This document shows positions 43,823-55,338 of a stretch of 64,000 nucleotides of DNA, in pieces. How positions within the stretch are numbered: the first letter of the stretch is position 1; each line of letters opens with the position of its first letter. Position numbers and translations under genes: made by a program. The DNA is from Nocardioides soli (GTDB lineage Bacteria > Actinomycetota > Actinomycetes > Propionibacteriales > Nocardioidaceae). The notes below the pieces were generated by a model, which was not told the origin of the DNA, searched no databases, and worked only from the letters and a program-made list of their open reading frames with translations. The stretch is from assembly GCF_014191495.1 (NCBI RefSeq), contig NZ_JACHWR010000001.1, forward strand, positions 620,001-684,000, in the 5' to 3' direction.

Positions 43823-44353
43823 TCACCGGGACTGCACCGCCGCCAGAGCGTCGATCGCCACCAGCATGCGGCGCCCCTCCCCCACGACCGCCTCGACGAA
43901 GTCCGCCCCGACGCGATGCAGTACGGCGTCGTACGTCGCGCCCACGCGCAGGTGCAGTACGCACCGCTCGCCGGCGTCGGCGAGTCGGCGCAGCGCCGAG
44001 CCGACCCCGAGGCTCGCGACCGGCGACCAGGCGACCTCCGGGACCGACCGGTCGGAGGCGCCGTGCACGACCGTCACGGCCGGCAGCAGGACCACCCAGT
44101 CCTGGGACGCACCGCTGAGCACGCACCAGCCGTCGGCGACCCGGTCCAGCACGCCCTGGACGGCGCCCACCCCGGCGACCTCGAGCCGCACCTGCGTACC
44201 GAGGGAGGCCATCAGGCGGCTGGCCAGCGTGACCTCGCGGTACGCCGTCCGGCTGCGGTCGACCAGGTCCGGCCCGCGCTCGGCGTCGTAGAGCGCCTCG
44301 GCCTGCTGCTCCAGGTCGTCGAGCAACCCGAACAGCTCCTCCTCCCACGACAT
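43823..44353 (-). CDS. Conserved actinobacterial protein of unknown function
   Basis: 176 residues from ATG 44353 (MSWEEELFGLLDDLEQQAEALYDAERGPDL). N-terminal acidic helix, then a beta-rich middle (VRLEVAGVGAVQGVLDRVADGWCVL) reminiscent of a small barrel. No signal, no membrane segment. I recall similar proteins in Nocardioides but no function. Divergent from the copper block. Nothing is visible in 43687-43822. Confidence 0.7.
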   Translation of the reverse strand: MSWEEELFGLLDDLEQQAEALYDAERGPDLVDRSRTAYREVTLASRLMASLGTQVRLEVAGVGAVQGVLDRVADGWCVLSGASQDWVVLLPAVTVVHGASDRSVPEVAWSPVASLGVGSALRRLADAGERCVLHLRVGATYDAVLHRVGADFVEAVVGEGRRMLVAIDALAAVQSR

Positions 44354-44441
44354 GCCCGACTTCTGCCCCGACGACCGCGGTCGCCAAACCGCCGGCCGCC
44401 GCAGACCGCGCCCGGTCGTCGGCGTGGTGGTGGGTCCTACG

Positions 44442-44912
44442 ATGGGCGCGATGGGTGGAGTCCAGACGGGTGCGCGCCGAGTCGACCGGAGACCGCTGTC
44501 GATGGTCGGTCGGTGGCTGCTGCTGCTCGTCGCCCTCGGGGGCCTGCTGGCCATGCACGGCCTCTCCGATCACGGAGTCGGTGGGCCCGCGGCCGTCGCG
44601 CCCGCCACGACCCACGTGGCGATGGAGACCGGCACCCCGGCCACCGACCCGGCCGACGATCCGGCGGTCGCCCGAGGCGGCGCGGCCGACGGCCCCCAGG
44701 AGCATCACGGCGGCTCGGTCGTCGCGATGTGCCTGGCGGTCATCGGGGCCGTGCTGCTCCTGGGCGTCGTCGCCCGGCGCGCCGGGTTCGTCACGCGGCT
44801 GCGCCATGTGCTCACCACCCACCTGGCCGTGCTGACCGCGACCTCGTTCTGGGCGCGGGCGCGCGGGCCGGCGCCACCCGACCTGAGGCTGCTCTCCATC
44901 CAGCGGTGCTGA
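44442..44912 (+). CDS. DUF6153-like small membrane protein, copper block
   Basis: 156 residues from ATG 44442; ATG 44451 is an alternative. Two hydrophobic segments (MVGRWLLLLVALGGLLAMHGL and VVAMCLAVIGAVLLLGVVA) separated by a His/Asp/Ala-rich external loop (EHHGGS). This matches my memory of DUF6153 proteins that accompany copper or mercury genes in actinobacteria. Role unknown, possibly metal binding by the His residues. Confidence 0.65.
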   Translation: MGAMGGVQTGARRVDRRPLSMVGRWLLLLVALGGLLAMHGLSDHGVGGPAAVAPATTHVAMETGTPATDPADDPAVARGGAADGPQEHHGGSVVAMCLAVIGAVLLLGVVARRAGFVTRLRHVLTTHLAVLTATSFWARARGPAPPDLRLLSIQRC

Positions 44913-45029
44913 TCGGCGACACCGCCGCCGTCGTACGCCCCGGGTCACCACGAGCACGGTGACCGTGGGCGATCGCGACGGCGGTGGCTTCGACGACCCC
45001 CGACAGCACCCACGTTCAGGAGAAAGACC

Positions 45030-45704
45030 ATGCCTCTGCACACCCGCACCCACGCGCGTACCGGCACCCGTCGACTGCGTCGCACCGCCACCGCCCTCGC
45101 GCTGACCGCCGCATTGGGGGTCTCGCTCGCCGCCTGCGGCGACGATGCCGACACCGCCGACGGCCCGTCCGGCACCCGGACCGCCACCAACGGCGACGTG
45201 TTCAACACCGCCGACATCTCGTTCGCGACCGAGATGATCCAGCATCACGCCCAGGCGCTGTCGATGGTCGACCTCGCCGACGGCCGCCCGCTGGACCCCG
45301 AGGTCCAGCAGCTCACCGAGGACATCCGTGCCGCCCAGGGCCCGGAGATCGAGACGATGTCGGACTGGCTCACCGCCTGGGACCAGGAGATCCCCGAGAC
45401 CATGCGCGACCACAGCAACGCGGGCCACGACATGGGAGGCGACATGTCTGACCGGATGGACGGGATGGACTCCGACATGCCCGGCATGATGTCGCCCGAC
45501 GAGATGGACGAGCTCCAGGACGCCTCGAACGCCGCGTTCCAGGACCTCTGGCTGACGATGATGATCGAGCATCACCAGGGTGCGATCGAGATGGCGCGCA
45601 CCGAGCAGGAGGACGGCGCGTTCGATGAGGCCGTCACGCTGGCGGAGACCATCGCATCGGCCCAGCAGCAGGAGATCGAGACGATGGAGGGGCTGCTCGG
45701 CTGA
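45030..45704 (+). CDS. DUF305-family lipoprotein
   Basis: 224 residues, AGGAGAAA before the ATG. Lipoprotein signal (LALTAALGVSLAACG, lipobox LAAC). Two DUF305 halves with metal-binding His pairs: FATEMIQHHAQALSMV and LTMMIEHHQGAIEMA, separated by a Met/Asp/His-rich stretch (HDMGGDMSDRMDGMDSDM) typical of copper-binding proteins. Likely an extracytoplasmic copper-binding protein; located 19 bp before the sialidase-fold gene and in front of the copper ATPase. Confidence 0.9.
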   Translation: MPLHTRTHARTGTRRLRRTATALALTAALGVSLAACGDDADTADGPSGTRTATNGDVFNTADISFATEMIQHHAQALSMVDLADGRPLDPEVQQLTEDIRAAQGPEIETMSDWLTAWDQEIPETMRDHSNAGHDMGGDMSDRMDGMDSDMPGMMSPDEMDELQDASNAAFQDLWLTMMIEHHQGAIEMARTEQEDGAFDEAVTLAETIASAQQQEIETMEGLLG

Positions 45705-45723
45705 CCCGGCCCGGCTCGACATC

Positions 45724-46749
45724 ATGAACACGCACACGCCTGACGCCCATCCCACCTCTACTCCCGACCCGTCGGCGACCTCGGTCGCCGACGGCCGACC
45801 GCCGGGCCGGCGCCCCTCCCACCGCGGTGCGCTGGCCATCGGTGCCGCCGCCACGCTGCTGATGGTGACGCTCCTGGTCGTCGCCCTCACCGACCCCGGC
45901 GGCGGCGACCACCCCGGCGACGGTGCCACCGGACCGAACGCCGGGGTCGGGACGCCGATGATCGGCCACATCCACGGCATCGTCCCCGACCCGGAGGGCG
46001 ACCAGACGGACCATCGCGTGCTCATCGGCGCGCACTACGGCCTGTTCTCCGTCGACGCCGACGGGAACGTCGCCCAGGTCGGCGACGACGTCACCGACTA
46101 CATGGCGTTGACGGCGGCCGGGCCGGGCCGGCTGCTGGCCAGCGGGCATCCCGAGCCGACCGACGAGAGCCGCCCGATGAACCTGGGTCTCATCGAGTCC
46201 CGGGACGGCGGCAGGCAGTGGAACACACTGTCGCTCGACGGCGCCGCGGACTTCCATGCGCTGGAGCACGCCCCGGGCGAGCCGGGTCGGACCTGGGGCA
46301 TCGACTCGGTCACCGGTGGGCTCGTCACGTCGACCGACGAACGTGCCTGGCAGACGGTCCACGAGCAGCCGCTGGTCGACATCGCCCTCGATCCGGGCGA
46401 CCCCGCCCGGGTGCTCGCCACCACCGGCGACGGTCGGCTCCTCGAGGTGACCGCCGACCGGAGCGGAACCGTCGACGAGGGGGCGTTCGAGCAGGCGCCA
46501 CGGCTCGGTCTCATCGACTGGCCGGCCGCCGACGTCCTGGTCGGCGTCGGCGCCAACGGGCGGGTCTCCCGATCGAACGACGGTGGGCGAACCTGGGTCG
46601 AGCTCGCCCGGGTTCCCGGCGACCCGAGCGCGCTGGGCGTCGTCGGCCACTCGTGGTTCGCGGCGACCAGCGACGGCCTGTTCCGCGGGCCCGTGGACCC
46701 TGACGCGGCGGACGAGGACGTGAAGCAGGTCCTCGCGTACGGCGAATGA
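45724..46749 (+). CDS. Membrane-anchored sialidase-fold protein (F510_1955-like), copper block
   Basis: 341 residues from ATG 45724. Membrane anchor at about residues 36-56. Mature part has HIHGIVPDP near its start and repeating blades with Asp-box-like turns (SRDGGRQWNT, STDERAWQTV, SNDGGRTWVEL), so a beta-propeller of the BNR/sialidase type. This matches the F510_1955 family as I recall it, annotated as glycosylhydrolase but usually found with DUF305 and metal genes. Enzyme activity is doubtful. A long hairpin follows the stop. Confidence 0.8.
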   Translation: MNTHTPDAHPTSTPDPSATSVADGRPPGRRPSHRGALAIGAAATLLMVTLLVVALTDPGGGDHPGDGATGPNAGVGTPMIGHIHGIVPDPEGDQTDHRVLIGAHYGLFSVDADGNVAQVGDDVTDYMALTAAGPGRLLASGHPEPTDESRPMNLGLIESRDGGRQWNTLSLDGAADFHALEHAPGEPGRTWGIDSVTGGLVTSTDERAWQTVHEQPLVDIALDPGDPARVLATTGDGRLLEVTADRSGTVDEGAFEQAPRLGLIDWPAADVLVGVGANGRVSRSNDGGRTWVELARVPGDPSALGVVGHSWFAATSDGLFRGPVDPDAADEDVKQVLAYGE

Positions 46750-46752
46750 TCC

Positions 46753-46787
46753 GATGCCCGCCGGTCACCGGGTGACCGGCGGGCATC
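46753..46787 (+). terminator. Strong 17-bp hairpin terminator
   Basis: GATGCCCGCCGGTCACC (46753-46769) and GGTGACCGGCGGGCATC (46771-46787) are perfectly complementary, directly after the stop of the sialidase-fold gene. It isolates that operon from the copper ATPase promoter. Confidence 0.75.
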
Positions 46788-46802
46788 CGTCGCACGGACC
46801 CC

Positions 46803-46831
46803 TTGGAGAAGATACCCCCTAGGGGTATAAT
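46803..46831 (+). promoter_or_regulatory. Copper-ATPase promoter with CsoR-like operator
   Basis: TTGGAG (46803-46808), a 17-base spacer and a consensus TATAAT (46826-46831). The spacer is almost filled by ATACCCC CTA GGGGTAT (46812-46828), a perfect palindrome of the kind bound by CsoR copper repressors. Transcription should begin at about 46838-46839, on the ATG itself, so the mRNA is likely leaderless. Confidence 0.75.
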
Positions 46832-46838
46832 GGGAGAC

Positions 46839-49136
46839 ATGGACGAGACGAACGCACGGCAGACGGCGCCCGGCGCCTCGCACGAGCACGCATCTCACGA
46901 GCACCGGGGTCACCCCCACGAGCACACTCACGAGCACACTCACGAGCACGGCGGTCAGGGCGTCCAGACGACCGGGGCGGGCGCCGAGTACACCTGCCCG
47001 ATGCACCCGCAGATCCGCCAGATCGGACCAGGGACCTGCCCCATCTGCGGCATGGCCCTGGAGCCGGTGACGGTCGCCGTCGACGACGGTCCGAGCTCGG
47101 AGCTCGTCGACATGACGCGCCGGTTCTGGGTGGGCGTCGCCCTCTCCATCCCGGTGATCGTCCTCGGGATGGGCACCGAGTTGTTCGACGTCATCTCCGA
47201 GGCGATCCCGGGCCGGGTCTCGGCGTGGGTGCAGCTGGCGTTCGCGACGCCGGTGGTGCTCTGGGCCGGCTGGCCGTTCTTCGTGCGCGGCTGGACCTCG
47301 GTGCGCACCATGAAACTGAACATGTTCACCCTGATCGCGATGGGCACGGGCGTCGCGTGGCTGTTCAGCGTGGTCGCCACACTGGCGCCGGGCATCTTCC
47401 CGGAGTCCTTCCGCACGATGGACGACGCCGTGCCGGTGTACTTCGAGGCGGCCGCGGTGATCACCACCCTGGTGCTGCTCGGCCAGGTGCTCGAGCTCCG
47501 CGCCCGGGAGCGCACGTCCGGAGCCATCAAGGCCCTGCTCGACCTGACCCCGAAGACCGCACACCGCATCGCGGACGACGGCGCCGAGTCCGACGTGACG
47601 CTCGACCAGGTGCACGTGGGCGACCGGCTCCGGGTCCGCCCGGGCGAGCAGGTCCCCGTCGACGGCGTCGTCGTCGACGGCCGCTCCTCGGTGGACGAGT
47701 CGATGGTGACCGGCGAGTCGATGCCGGTGACGAAGAAGACGGGCGACACCGTCATCGGCGGCACGCTCACCGCCGGCGGCACGCTGCTCGTCGAGGCGCG
47801 GGCCGTCGGCCGCGACACGATGCTGGCCCGCATCGTGCAGATGGTCGCCGATGCCCAGCGGTCCCAGGCGCCGATCCAGCGGCTGGTCGACAAGGTCTCG
47901 GCCGTGTTCGTGCCCGCCGTCATCCTCGTCGCCGTCGCCGCGTTCGCGACCTGGGCGCTCGTCGGGCCCGACCCCAAGCTCGCCCACGCCCTCGTCGTCG
48001 CGGTGAGCGTCCTGATCATCGCCTGCCCCTGTGCGCTCGGCCTGGCGACGCCGATGTCCATCATGGTCGGCGTCGGCCGCGGTGCCCGCCTGGGCGTCCT
48101 GATCAAGAACGCCGCCGCGCTCGAGCGCCTGGAGCGGGTCGACACCCTCGCGGTCGACAAGACCGGCACCCTCACCGAGGGCCGGCCGGCCGTCACCGAG
48201 GTCGTCGTCACTCCCCAGGACGACACCGTGCACGACGCCCGGAACCACGTCGCCGGCGGGTCCGAGGCCGAACTGCTGCGCCTCGCCGGCGCCGTCGAGC
48301 AGCCCTCGGAGCACCCGCTGGCGCGAGCCATCGTGAACGCCGCACTCGACGGCGTACCCGGTGGCCTGCCCGACGTGGCGGAGTTCGACGCGCCGGCCGG
48401 CAAGGGCGTGACCGGCCTCGTCGACGGCACGCGGGTCGCGGTCGGCAGCGCCGGTTTCCTGGCCGCCCTCGGGGTGGACGCCGCGCCGCTGGGCGCTCGG
48501 GCCGACGAGCTCCGCGGCGCGGGCGCGACCGCGGTGTTCGTCGCAGTCGACGGCCGCCTGGCCGGCGTTCTGGCGATCGCGGACCCGGTGAAGCCGACGA
48601 CCCCGCAGGCCCTCGCGCAGCTGCGCGACGCGGGCATCGAGGTCGTCATGGTGACCGGTGACAACCCGGTCACCGCGAGGGCCGTCGCTGCCCGGCTCGG
48701 CATCCCGCGCGTCGAGGCCGAGGTGCTGCCGGACAAGAAGGCCGACGTGGTCAACGCGCTCCGGGCCGAGGGGAAGGTCGTCGCGTACGCCGGTGATGGC
48801 ACCAACGACGGCCCCGCACTCGCCGCCGCCGACGTCGGGCTCGCGATGTCGACCGGCACCGACGTCGCCATCGAGTCCGCCGGCGTCACGCTCCTGCACG
48901 GCGACCTCACGGGGATCGCCACCGCCCGCACGCTGTCCCAGGCGACCATGCGGAACATCCGCAGCAACCTGTGGCTCGCGTTCGGCTACAACACCGCAGG
49001 CATCCCCATCGCCGCCGGCGTCCTCTACCCCGCCTTCGGCTGGCTGCTGTCGCCGATGCTGGCGGCCGCGGCGATGGCGCTGTCCTCGGTCAGCGTCATC
49101 ACGAACGCACTGCGACTGCGCACCATGCGACTCTGA
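46839..49136 (+). CDS. Copper-translocating P1B-type ATPase
   Basis: 765 residues from ATG 46839, preferred because ATG 46830 lies within the -10 box. The N-terminus is a His-rich metal-binding stretch ([24 protein letters not shown]) followed by a [26 protein letters not shown] zinc-ribbon-like metal domain. Then about eight membrane helices, TGES in the actuator domain, the copper-site CPC ([11 protein letters not shown]), DKTGTLTEG with the phosphorylated Asp, SEHPLARAI and [13 protein letters not shown] with the His-rich leader suggests a CopB/CopA-type Cu exporter. Complete. Confidence 0.93.
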   Translation: MDETNARQTAPGASHEHASHEHRGHPHEHTHEHTHEHGGQGVQTTGAGAEYTCPMHPQIRQIGPGTCPICGMALEPVTVAVDDGPSSELVDMTRRFWVGVALSIPVIVLGMGTELFDVISEAIPGRVSAWVQLAFATPVVLWAGWPFFVRGWTSVRTMKLNMFTLIAMGTGVAWLFSVVATLAPGIFPESFRTMDDAVPVYFEAAAVITTLVLLGQVLELRARERTSGAIKALLDLTPKTAHRIADDGAESDVTLDQVHVGDRLRVRPGEQVPVDGVVVDGRSSVDESMVTGESMPVTKKTGDTVIGGTLTAGGTLLVEARAVGRDTMLARIVQMVADAQRSQAPIQRLVDKVSAVFVPAVILVAVAAFATWALVGPDPKLAHALVVAVSVLIIACPCALGLATPMSIMVGVGRGARLGVLIKNAAALERLERVDTLAVDKTGTLTEGRPAVTEVVVTPQDDTVHDARNHVAGGSEAELLRLAGAVEQPSEHPLARAIVNAALDGVPGGLPDVAEFDAPAGKGVTGLVDGTRVAVGSAGFLAALGVDAAPLGARADELRGAGATAVFVAVDGRLAGVLAIADPVKPTTPQALAQLRDAGIEVVMVTGDNPVTARAVAARLGIPRVEAEVLPDKKADVVNALRAEGKVVAYAGDGTNDGPALAAADVGLAMSTGTDVAIESAGVTLLHGDLTGIATARTLSQATMRNIRSNLWLAFGYNTAGIPIAAGVLYPAFGWLLSPMLAAAAMALSSVSVITNALRLRTMRL

Positions 49137-49153
49137 CCAGGCCTTCCGGCCGT

Positions 49154-49190
49154 CGGGACCGCTTCCCCCGTTGTGGGTGAAGCGGTCCCG
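49154..49190 (+). terminator. Terminator hairpin after the copper ATPase
   Basis: CGGGACCGCTTC (49154-49165) and GAAGCGGTCCCG (49179-49190) form a 12-bp perfect stem with a 13-base loop, shortly after the stop codon. Confidence 0.65.
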
Positions 49191-49256
49191 TGCGCGTTCG
49201 CCTTGACTACCGGGTGACCGAAGCGGAAGCACGGACTGCGCGACGGGGAGGCCGGC

Positions 49257-50957
49257 GTGTCGCGATCCACCTCGCGCGAGCGCGCTCCGCACTCCGAGCG
49301 TCAGCTCCGGTTCGTGCGGCCGACCCGCCAGGACGCGGTCGCCGGGTTCGCGACCGGCCTGTTCTCGATTCCGGAGGGGATGGCGTACGCCTCGATCGGT
49401 GGGTTCAACCCGCTGCTGGGCCTGTACTCCGGGATGGTGCCGACCACGGTCGGGTCGCTGTTCTCCCGGACCGTGCTGATGACCACGACGCTGACCAGCG
49501 CGATCGCCCTGACCTCGCACAGCGTCCTGACGCAGGCCGGTCTGCGCGCCGACGACCCCGGCAACATCGCGATGCTGACGATCCTGGTCGGCGCCATCAT
49601 GCTGCTGTTCGGGTTGCTGCGCATGGGCTCGTTGATGAGCTTCGTCTCGAACGCCGTGATGACCGGGTTCACGACCGGCATCGCCCTCCAGATCCTCGCC
49701 GGGGTGATCGAGGATGCCACGGGGTACCAGACCAGCTACCACAACACGATCGCGAAGCTCGGCGACGCCCTCGCGCACGTCGGCAGCTGGGACCTCACCT
49801 CGACCCTCGTGTCCGCCGGGACCGTCGGCTGTTGGTTCGCCGCGCACGCCGTCAAGCGGCTCGAGCCGTTCGCGATCCTGATCGCGCTCATCCTGGTGAG
49901 CATCGTCGTCGCGCTCGCCGGCCTGGACGTGCGGGAGGTCGGCGACATCGGTGCCATCCCACGGTCGCTGCCGCACCCGGTCCTGCCGGACGTCTCGGCG
50001 GCACCCGAGCTGCTCACCGGCGCGGTCGCCGTCGCACTCGTCGCGCTCGCGCAGGCCGCGGGGATCGGCGCCGCCGTCCCCAACCCGGACGGAACCCGCA
50101 CCAACGTCTCGGCCGACTTCACCGCCCAGGGCGTCGCGAACATCGCCGGCGGGTTCTTCCGGGCGCTGCCGACCGGCGGCTCGATGTCGCGGACCGGCGT
50201 CGCCACCAGCGCCGGCGCCCGCACCCGGTGGACCGGGATCTTCGCCGGCATCGTCCTCGCCGTCCTCGTCCTGGTCGCGGGCCCGGTCGCCGAGCAGATC
50301 CCGATGCCGGTCATCGGCGGGCTGATCGTGGTCATCGCCGGCGAGCTGATCGTCGGCCGGATCGGCGACATCCAGCTCGTCGCGCGCACCGGTCTCCTGC
50401 CCGCCATCGCGATGGTCGCCACCTTCGTCGCCACCACCCAGCTGCCGCTGCAGGATGCGATCCTGCTCGGCGCCGGGCTGTCGCTGCTGCTGTTCTGCGT
50501 CAACGCCCAGCGCCAGGCCCGGATCCGGGCCCTCCAGCGCGACGACCTCGGCCGGTGGTCCACGACCGACGTACCCGCCCGGATCGAGCCGGGCGCGGTC
50601 ACGGTCCTCCACTACGAGGGCGTGAGCATGTTCGCCGAGATCGAACGACTCGACGAGGCGTGGCCCATCCTGGCCGACGCCCGCAACGCCGTCGTCATCT
50701 TCCACGTCCGGACCCTGCCCGACGTTCCCTCGTCGACGATCATCAAGGCTCTCGCCAAACGGGCCCACCAGCTCGCCGACCACGGCTCGCGGCTGATGAT
50801 CGTCGGGCTCGATCCCGCCCTGATGAAGGTGTTCGACAGGACCGGGCTCAGCGCCGTCATCGGTCCGGAGAACGTGGTCACCCGGACGCCGACGTTCTTC
50901 GAGGCCCTCGACCGTGCCTACGACGACGCGGTCGCCTGGACCCGACGACCGCACTGA
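49257..50957 (+). CDS. SulP-family anion transporter with STAS domain
   Basis: 566 residues from GTG 49257. Membrane region about 25-420 with the SulP start QDAVAGFATGLFSIPEGMAYASIGGFNPLLGLYSG, FRALPTGGSMSRTGVATSAGARTRWTGI and PMPVIGGLIVVIAGELI, all characteristic. C-terminal STAS domain (about 445-560: VTVLHYEGVSMFAEIERLD, NAVVIFHVRTLPDVPSS, GSRLMIVGLDPALMKVFDRTGL). Family transports sulfate, bicarbonate or other anions. Sulfate uptake would suit the sulfotransferases earlier in the window, but the two are not linked. Confidence 0.93.
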   Translation: MSRSTSRERAPHSERQLRFVRPTRQDAVAGFATGLFSIPEGMAYASIGGFNPLLGLYSGMVPTTVGSLFSRTVLMTTTLTSAIALTSHSVLTQAGLRADDPGNIAMLTILVGAIMLLFGLLRMGSLMSFVSNAVMTGFTTGIALQILAGVIEDATGYQTSYHNTIAKLGDALAHVGSWDLTSTLVSAGTVGCWFAAHAVKRLEPFAILIALILVSIVVALAGLDVREVGDIGAIPRSLPHPVLPDVSAAPELLTGAVAVALVALAQAAGIGAAVPNPDGTRTNVSADFTAQGVANIAGGFFRALPTGGSMSRTGVATSAGARTRWTGIFAGIVLAVLVLVAGPVAEQIPMPVIGGLIVVIAGELIVGRIGDIQLVARTGLLPAIAMVATFVATTQLPLQDAILLGAGLSLLLFCVNAQRQARIRALQRDDLGRWSTTDVPARIEPGAVTVLHYEGVSMFAEIERLDEAWPILADARNAVVIFHVRTLPDVPSSTIIKALAKRAHQLADHGSRLMIVGLDPALMKVFDRTGLSAVIGPENVVTRTPTFFEALDRAYDDAVAWTRRPH

Positions 50958-51048
50958 CGCCCGCGGGACGACTCCACAGCGCGTGCTACGAACGCTGTGG
51001 ACGAGCGGTTGATTTCGCCATCAAAGAGGCGTTTCCTGTGACAAACAG

Positions 51049-51717
51049 ATGCAAACGCAAGGATTGGCGCTCGGGATGCCTGCTCCTCCGCTGCACCGCA
51101 GCCTGGCCGTGTGGACGGTCGTCACCGCTGCCGCGGCCGCCGCGGTGGCCTGGCTGCTGCCGGTGGCGGCCGGGCCGCCCGCTCCGGCCGCGGGCTTCGA
51201 CGAGGTCCTGGTCCGGATCTGTGCGGTCGTCGCCCTCGGGGCCGTCGCGTGGCTGTGGCTAACCACCGGGGTCACGATCGCGGCGGCTCTCCGGGGGCGC
51301 GACGGGTGCGCTCGCGGCGTACCCGACCCGGTACGCCGGGTCGTGCTGGCGGCCTGCGGCCTCGCCCTGACCGGCGGCCTGGTGGCCGGCCCGGCCCACG
51401 CGACACCGGGCCGGCCGTACGAGGGCCGGACCGTCGGACCGGCGACGGTCGTGGCCGGGCTGCCGCTCCCCGACCGCGCGGTCGCGCCCGCGGCCGAGCC
51501 GGACTCGCCCTCCGGACTCGGGCGGGTGGTGGTCTCCCCCGGCGACTCACTCTGGGCGATCGCGGCGCGGCGGCTCGGCCCGGGCGCCTCGAACGCCGAG
51601 ATCGACGCCGAATGGCGCCGGATCTACGCCGTCAACCGGTCCGAGATCGGCGCGGACCCCGACCTGATCACACCCGCTCAGCGACTACGGATGCCCATCT
51701 CGGAGGTACTGCCATGA
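51049..51717 (+). CDS. LysM-domain membrane protein
   Basis: 222 residues from ATG 51049; ATG 51076 is possible. Hydrophobic segments near residues 18-42, 50-78 and 97-120, then an extracytoplasmic stretch and a LysM domain at the C-terminus: VVVSPGDSLWAIAARRLGPGASNAEIDAEWRRIYAVNRSEIGADPDLITPAQRLRMP. LysM binds peptidoglycan GlcNAc. The stop overlaps the next ATG (ATGA), linking it to the Rv3235-type gene as in other actinobacteria. Confidence 0.88.
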   Translation: MQTQGLALGMPAPPLHRSLAVWTVVTAAAAAAVAWLLPVAAGPPAPAAGFDEVLVRICAVVALGAVAWLWLTTGVTIAAALRGRDGCARGVPDPVRRVVLAACGLALTGGLVAGPAHATPGRPYEGRTVGPATVVAGLPLPDRAVAPAAEPDSPSGLGRVVVSPGDSLWAIAARRLGPGASNAEIDAEWRRIYAVNRSEIGADPDLITPAQRLRMPISEVLP

Positions 51718-52208
51718 CCGACCAGCCCGTGCCCGGCGTCGTGCCGTTTCGCCCCGCCGTGCCCGCCGTGCCGCTCGCCAGCGTCCAGGGCACCCTCGCC
51801 CTCGACCTGGAGCCGCGCCGCGAGCCACCTCTCGCTGCGGTGATCCCGATCGACGCCACCACGCAGCGCGGCATCGAGCACTGGGCACAGCGCTATGCGC
51901 AGGCCGCGGTCGAGATCGTCGGCGGTGACCGGCCGGTCACCCAGCTGCTGCGCTGGAGCTCCCGCGAGGTCTACGAGGACCTTCAACGCCGCGCCCTCCT
52001 CGTCGCCCGCGCCGGCCGATACGTCCCCGGTTCCGGGCGGGTGCAGCCGGTCCGGCCCCGGGTCCTCGGCGTGCACTCCTGCTTCGTCAGCCGCGACGTG
52101 GTCGAGATCAGCTCGCACGTGCGGTACGGCGAGCGCTCCCGCGCCCTCGCGGCCCGCTTCGAGCGGGTCCAGGGCCTCTGGCGCTGCACGGCCCTGGAGT
52201 TTGCCTGA
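51714..52208 (+). CDS. Rv3235-family protein
   Basis: 164 residues from ATG 51714. Conserved C-terminal half: WAQRYAQAAVEIVGGDRPVTQLLRWSSREVYEDLQRRA and a HSCFVSRDVVEISSHVRYGERSRALAARFERVQGLWRCTALE ending that I associate with Rv3235, which lies near secA in Mycobacterium too. Soluble, no signal. Function unknown. Its stop abuts the repeat region. Confidence 0.85.
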   Translation: MTDQPVPGVVPFRPAVPAVPLASVQGTLALDLEPRREPPLAAVIPIDATTQRGIEHWAQRYAQAAVEIVGGDRPVTQLLRWSSREVYEDLQRRALLVARAGRYVPGSGRVQPVRPRVLGVHSCFVSRDVVEISSHVRYGERSRALAARFERVQGLWRCTALEFA

Positions 52209-52458
52209 GCAAGCGAGCAGCGGCCCGCGACGAAGGAGCGGACCGCGTCGCTCGCGCAGGTTGAGCAAGCGCACGGCTGAGCCTGCGAAGCCGTGACCGC
52301 GCGTCGAAACCCGGTGAGAGGACCGGCGGCGCTGATCGCGAGATACCGTCGGATGCAGCACGTGGTTTCGAGACAGGCGCTAGCGCGCCTTCCTCAACCA
52401 CCGTGGGGCGCGCCTTCCTCAACCACCGTGGGCGCGCCCTCCTCAACCAAGCGCGACG
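52209..52458. repeat. Repeat cluster at the converging ends of the Rv3235-type gene and secA
   Basis: Contains the dispersed 60-bp repeat (52261-52320, inverted copy at 21645-21704), a GGTTTCGAGACAGGCGC unit, and three near-identical tandem copies of GCGCGCCTTCCTCAACCACC (52382-52450, period about 25 bp). No gene is visible. Confidence 0.75.
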
Positions 52459-55281
<2,823 letters not shown>

Positions 55282-55338
55282 TGGTCCAACTTCCTGGGTC
55301 GCCGACGGCGGCACTGATATGGGGCGGGCTGGGCCACT

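Noticed and set aside
46098..50954. A 1618-codon open frame on the minus strand
   Set aside because: It is antisense to the copper ATPase and SulP genes, has Arg/Gly/Asp-biased low-complexity sequence and no domain. A GC-rich codon shadow.
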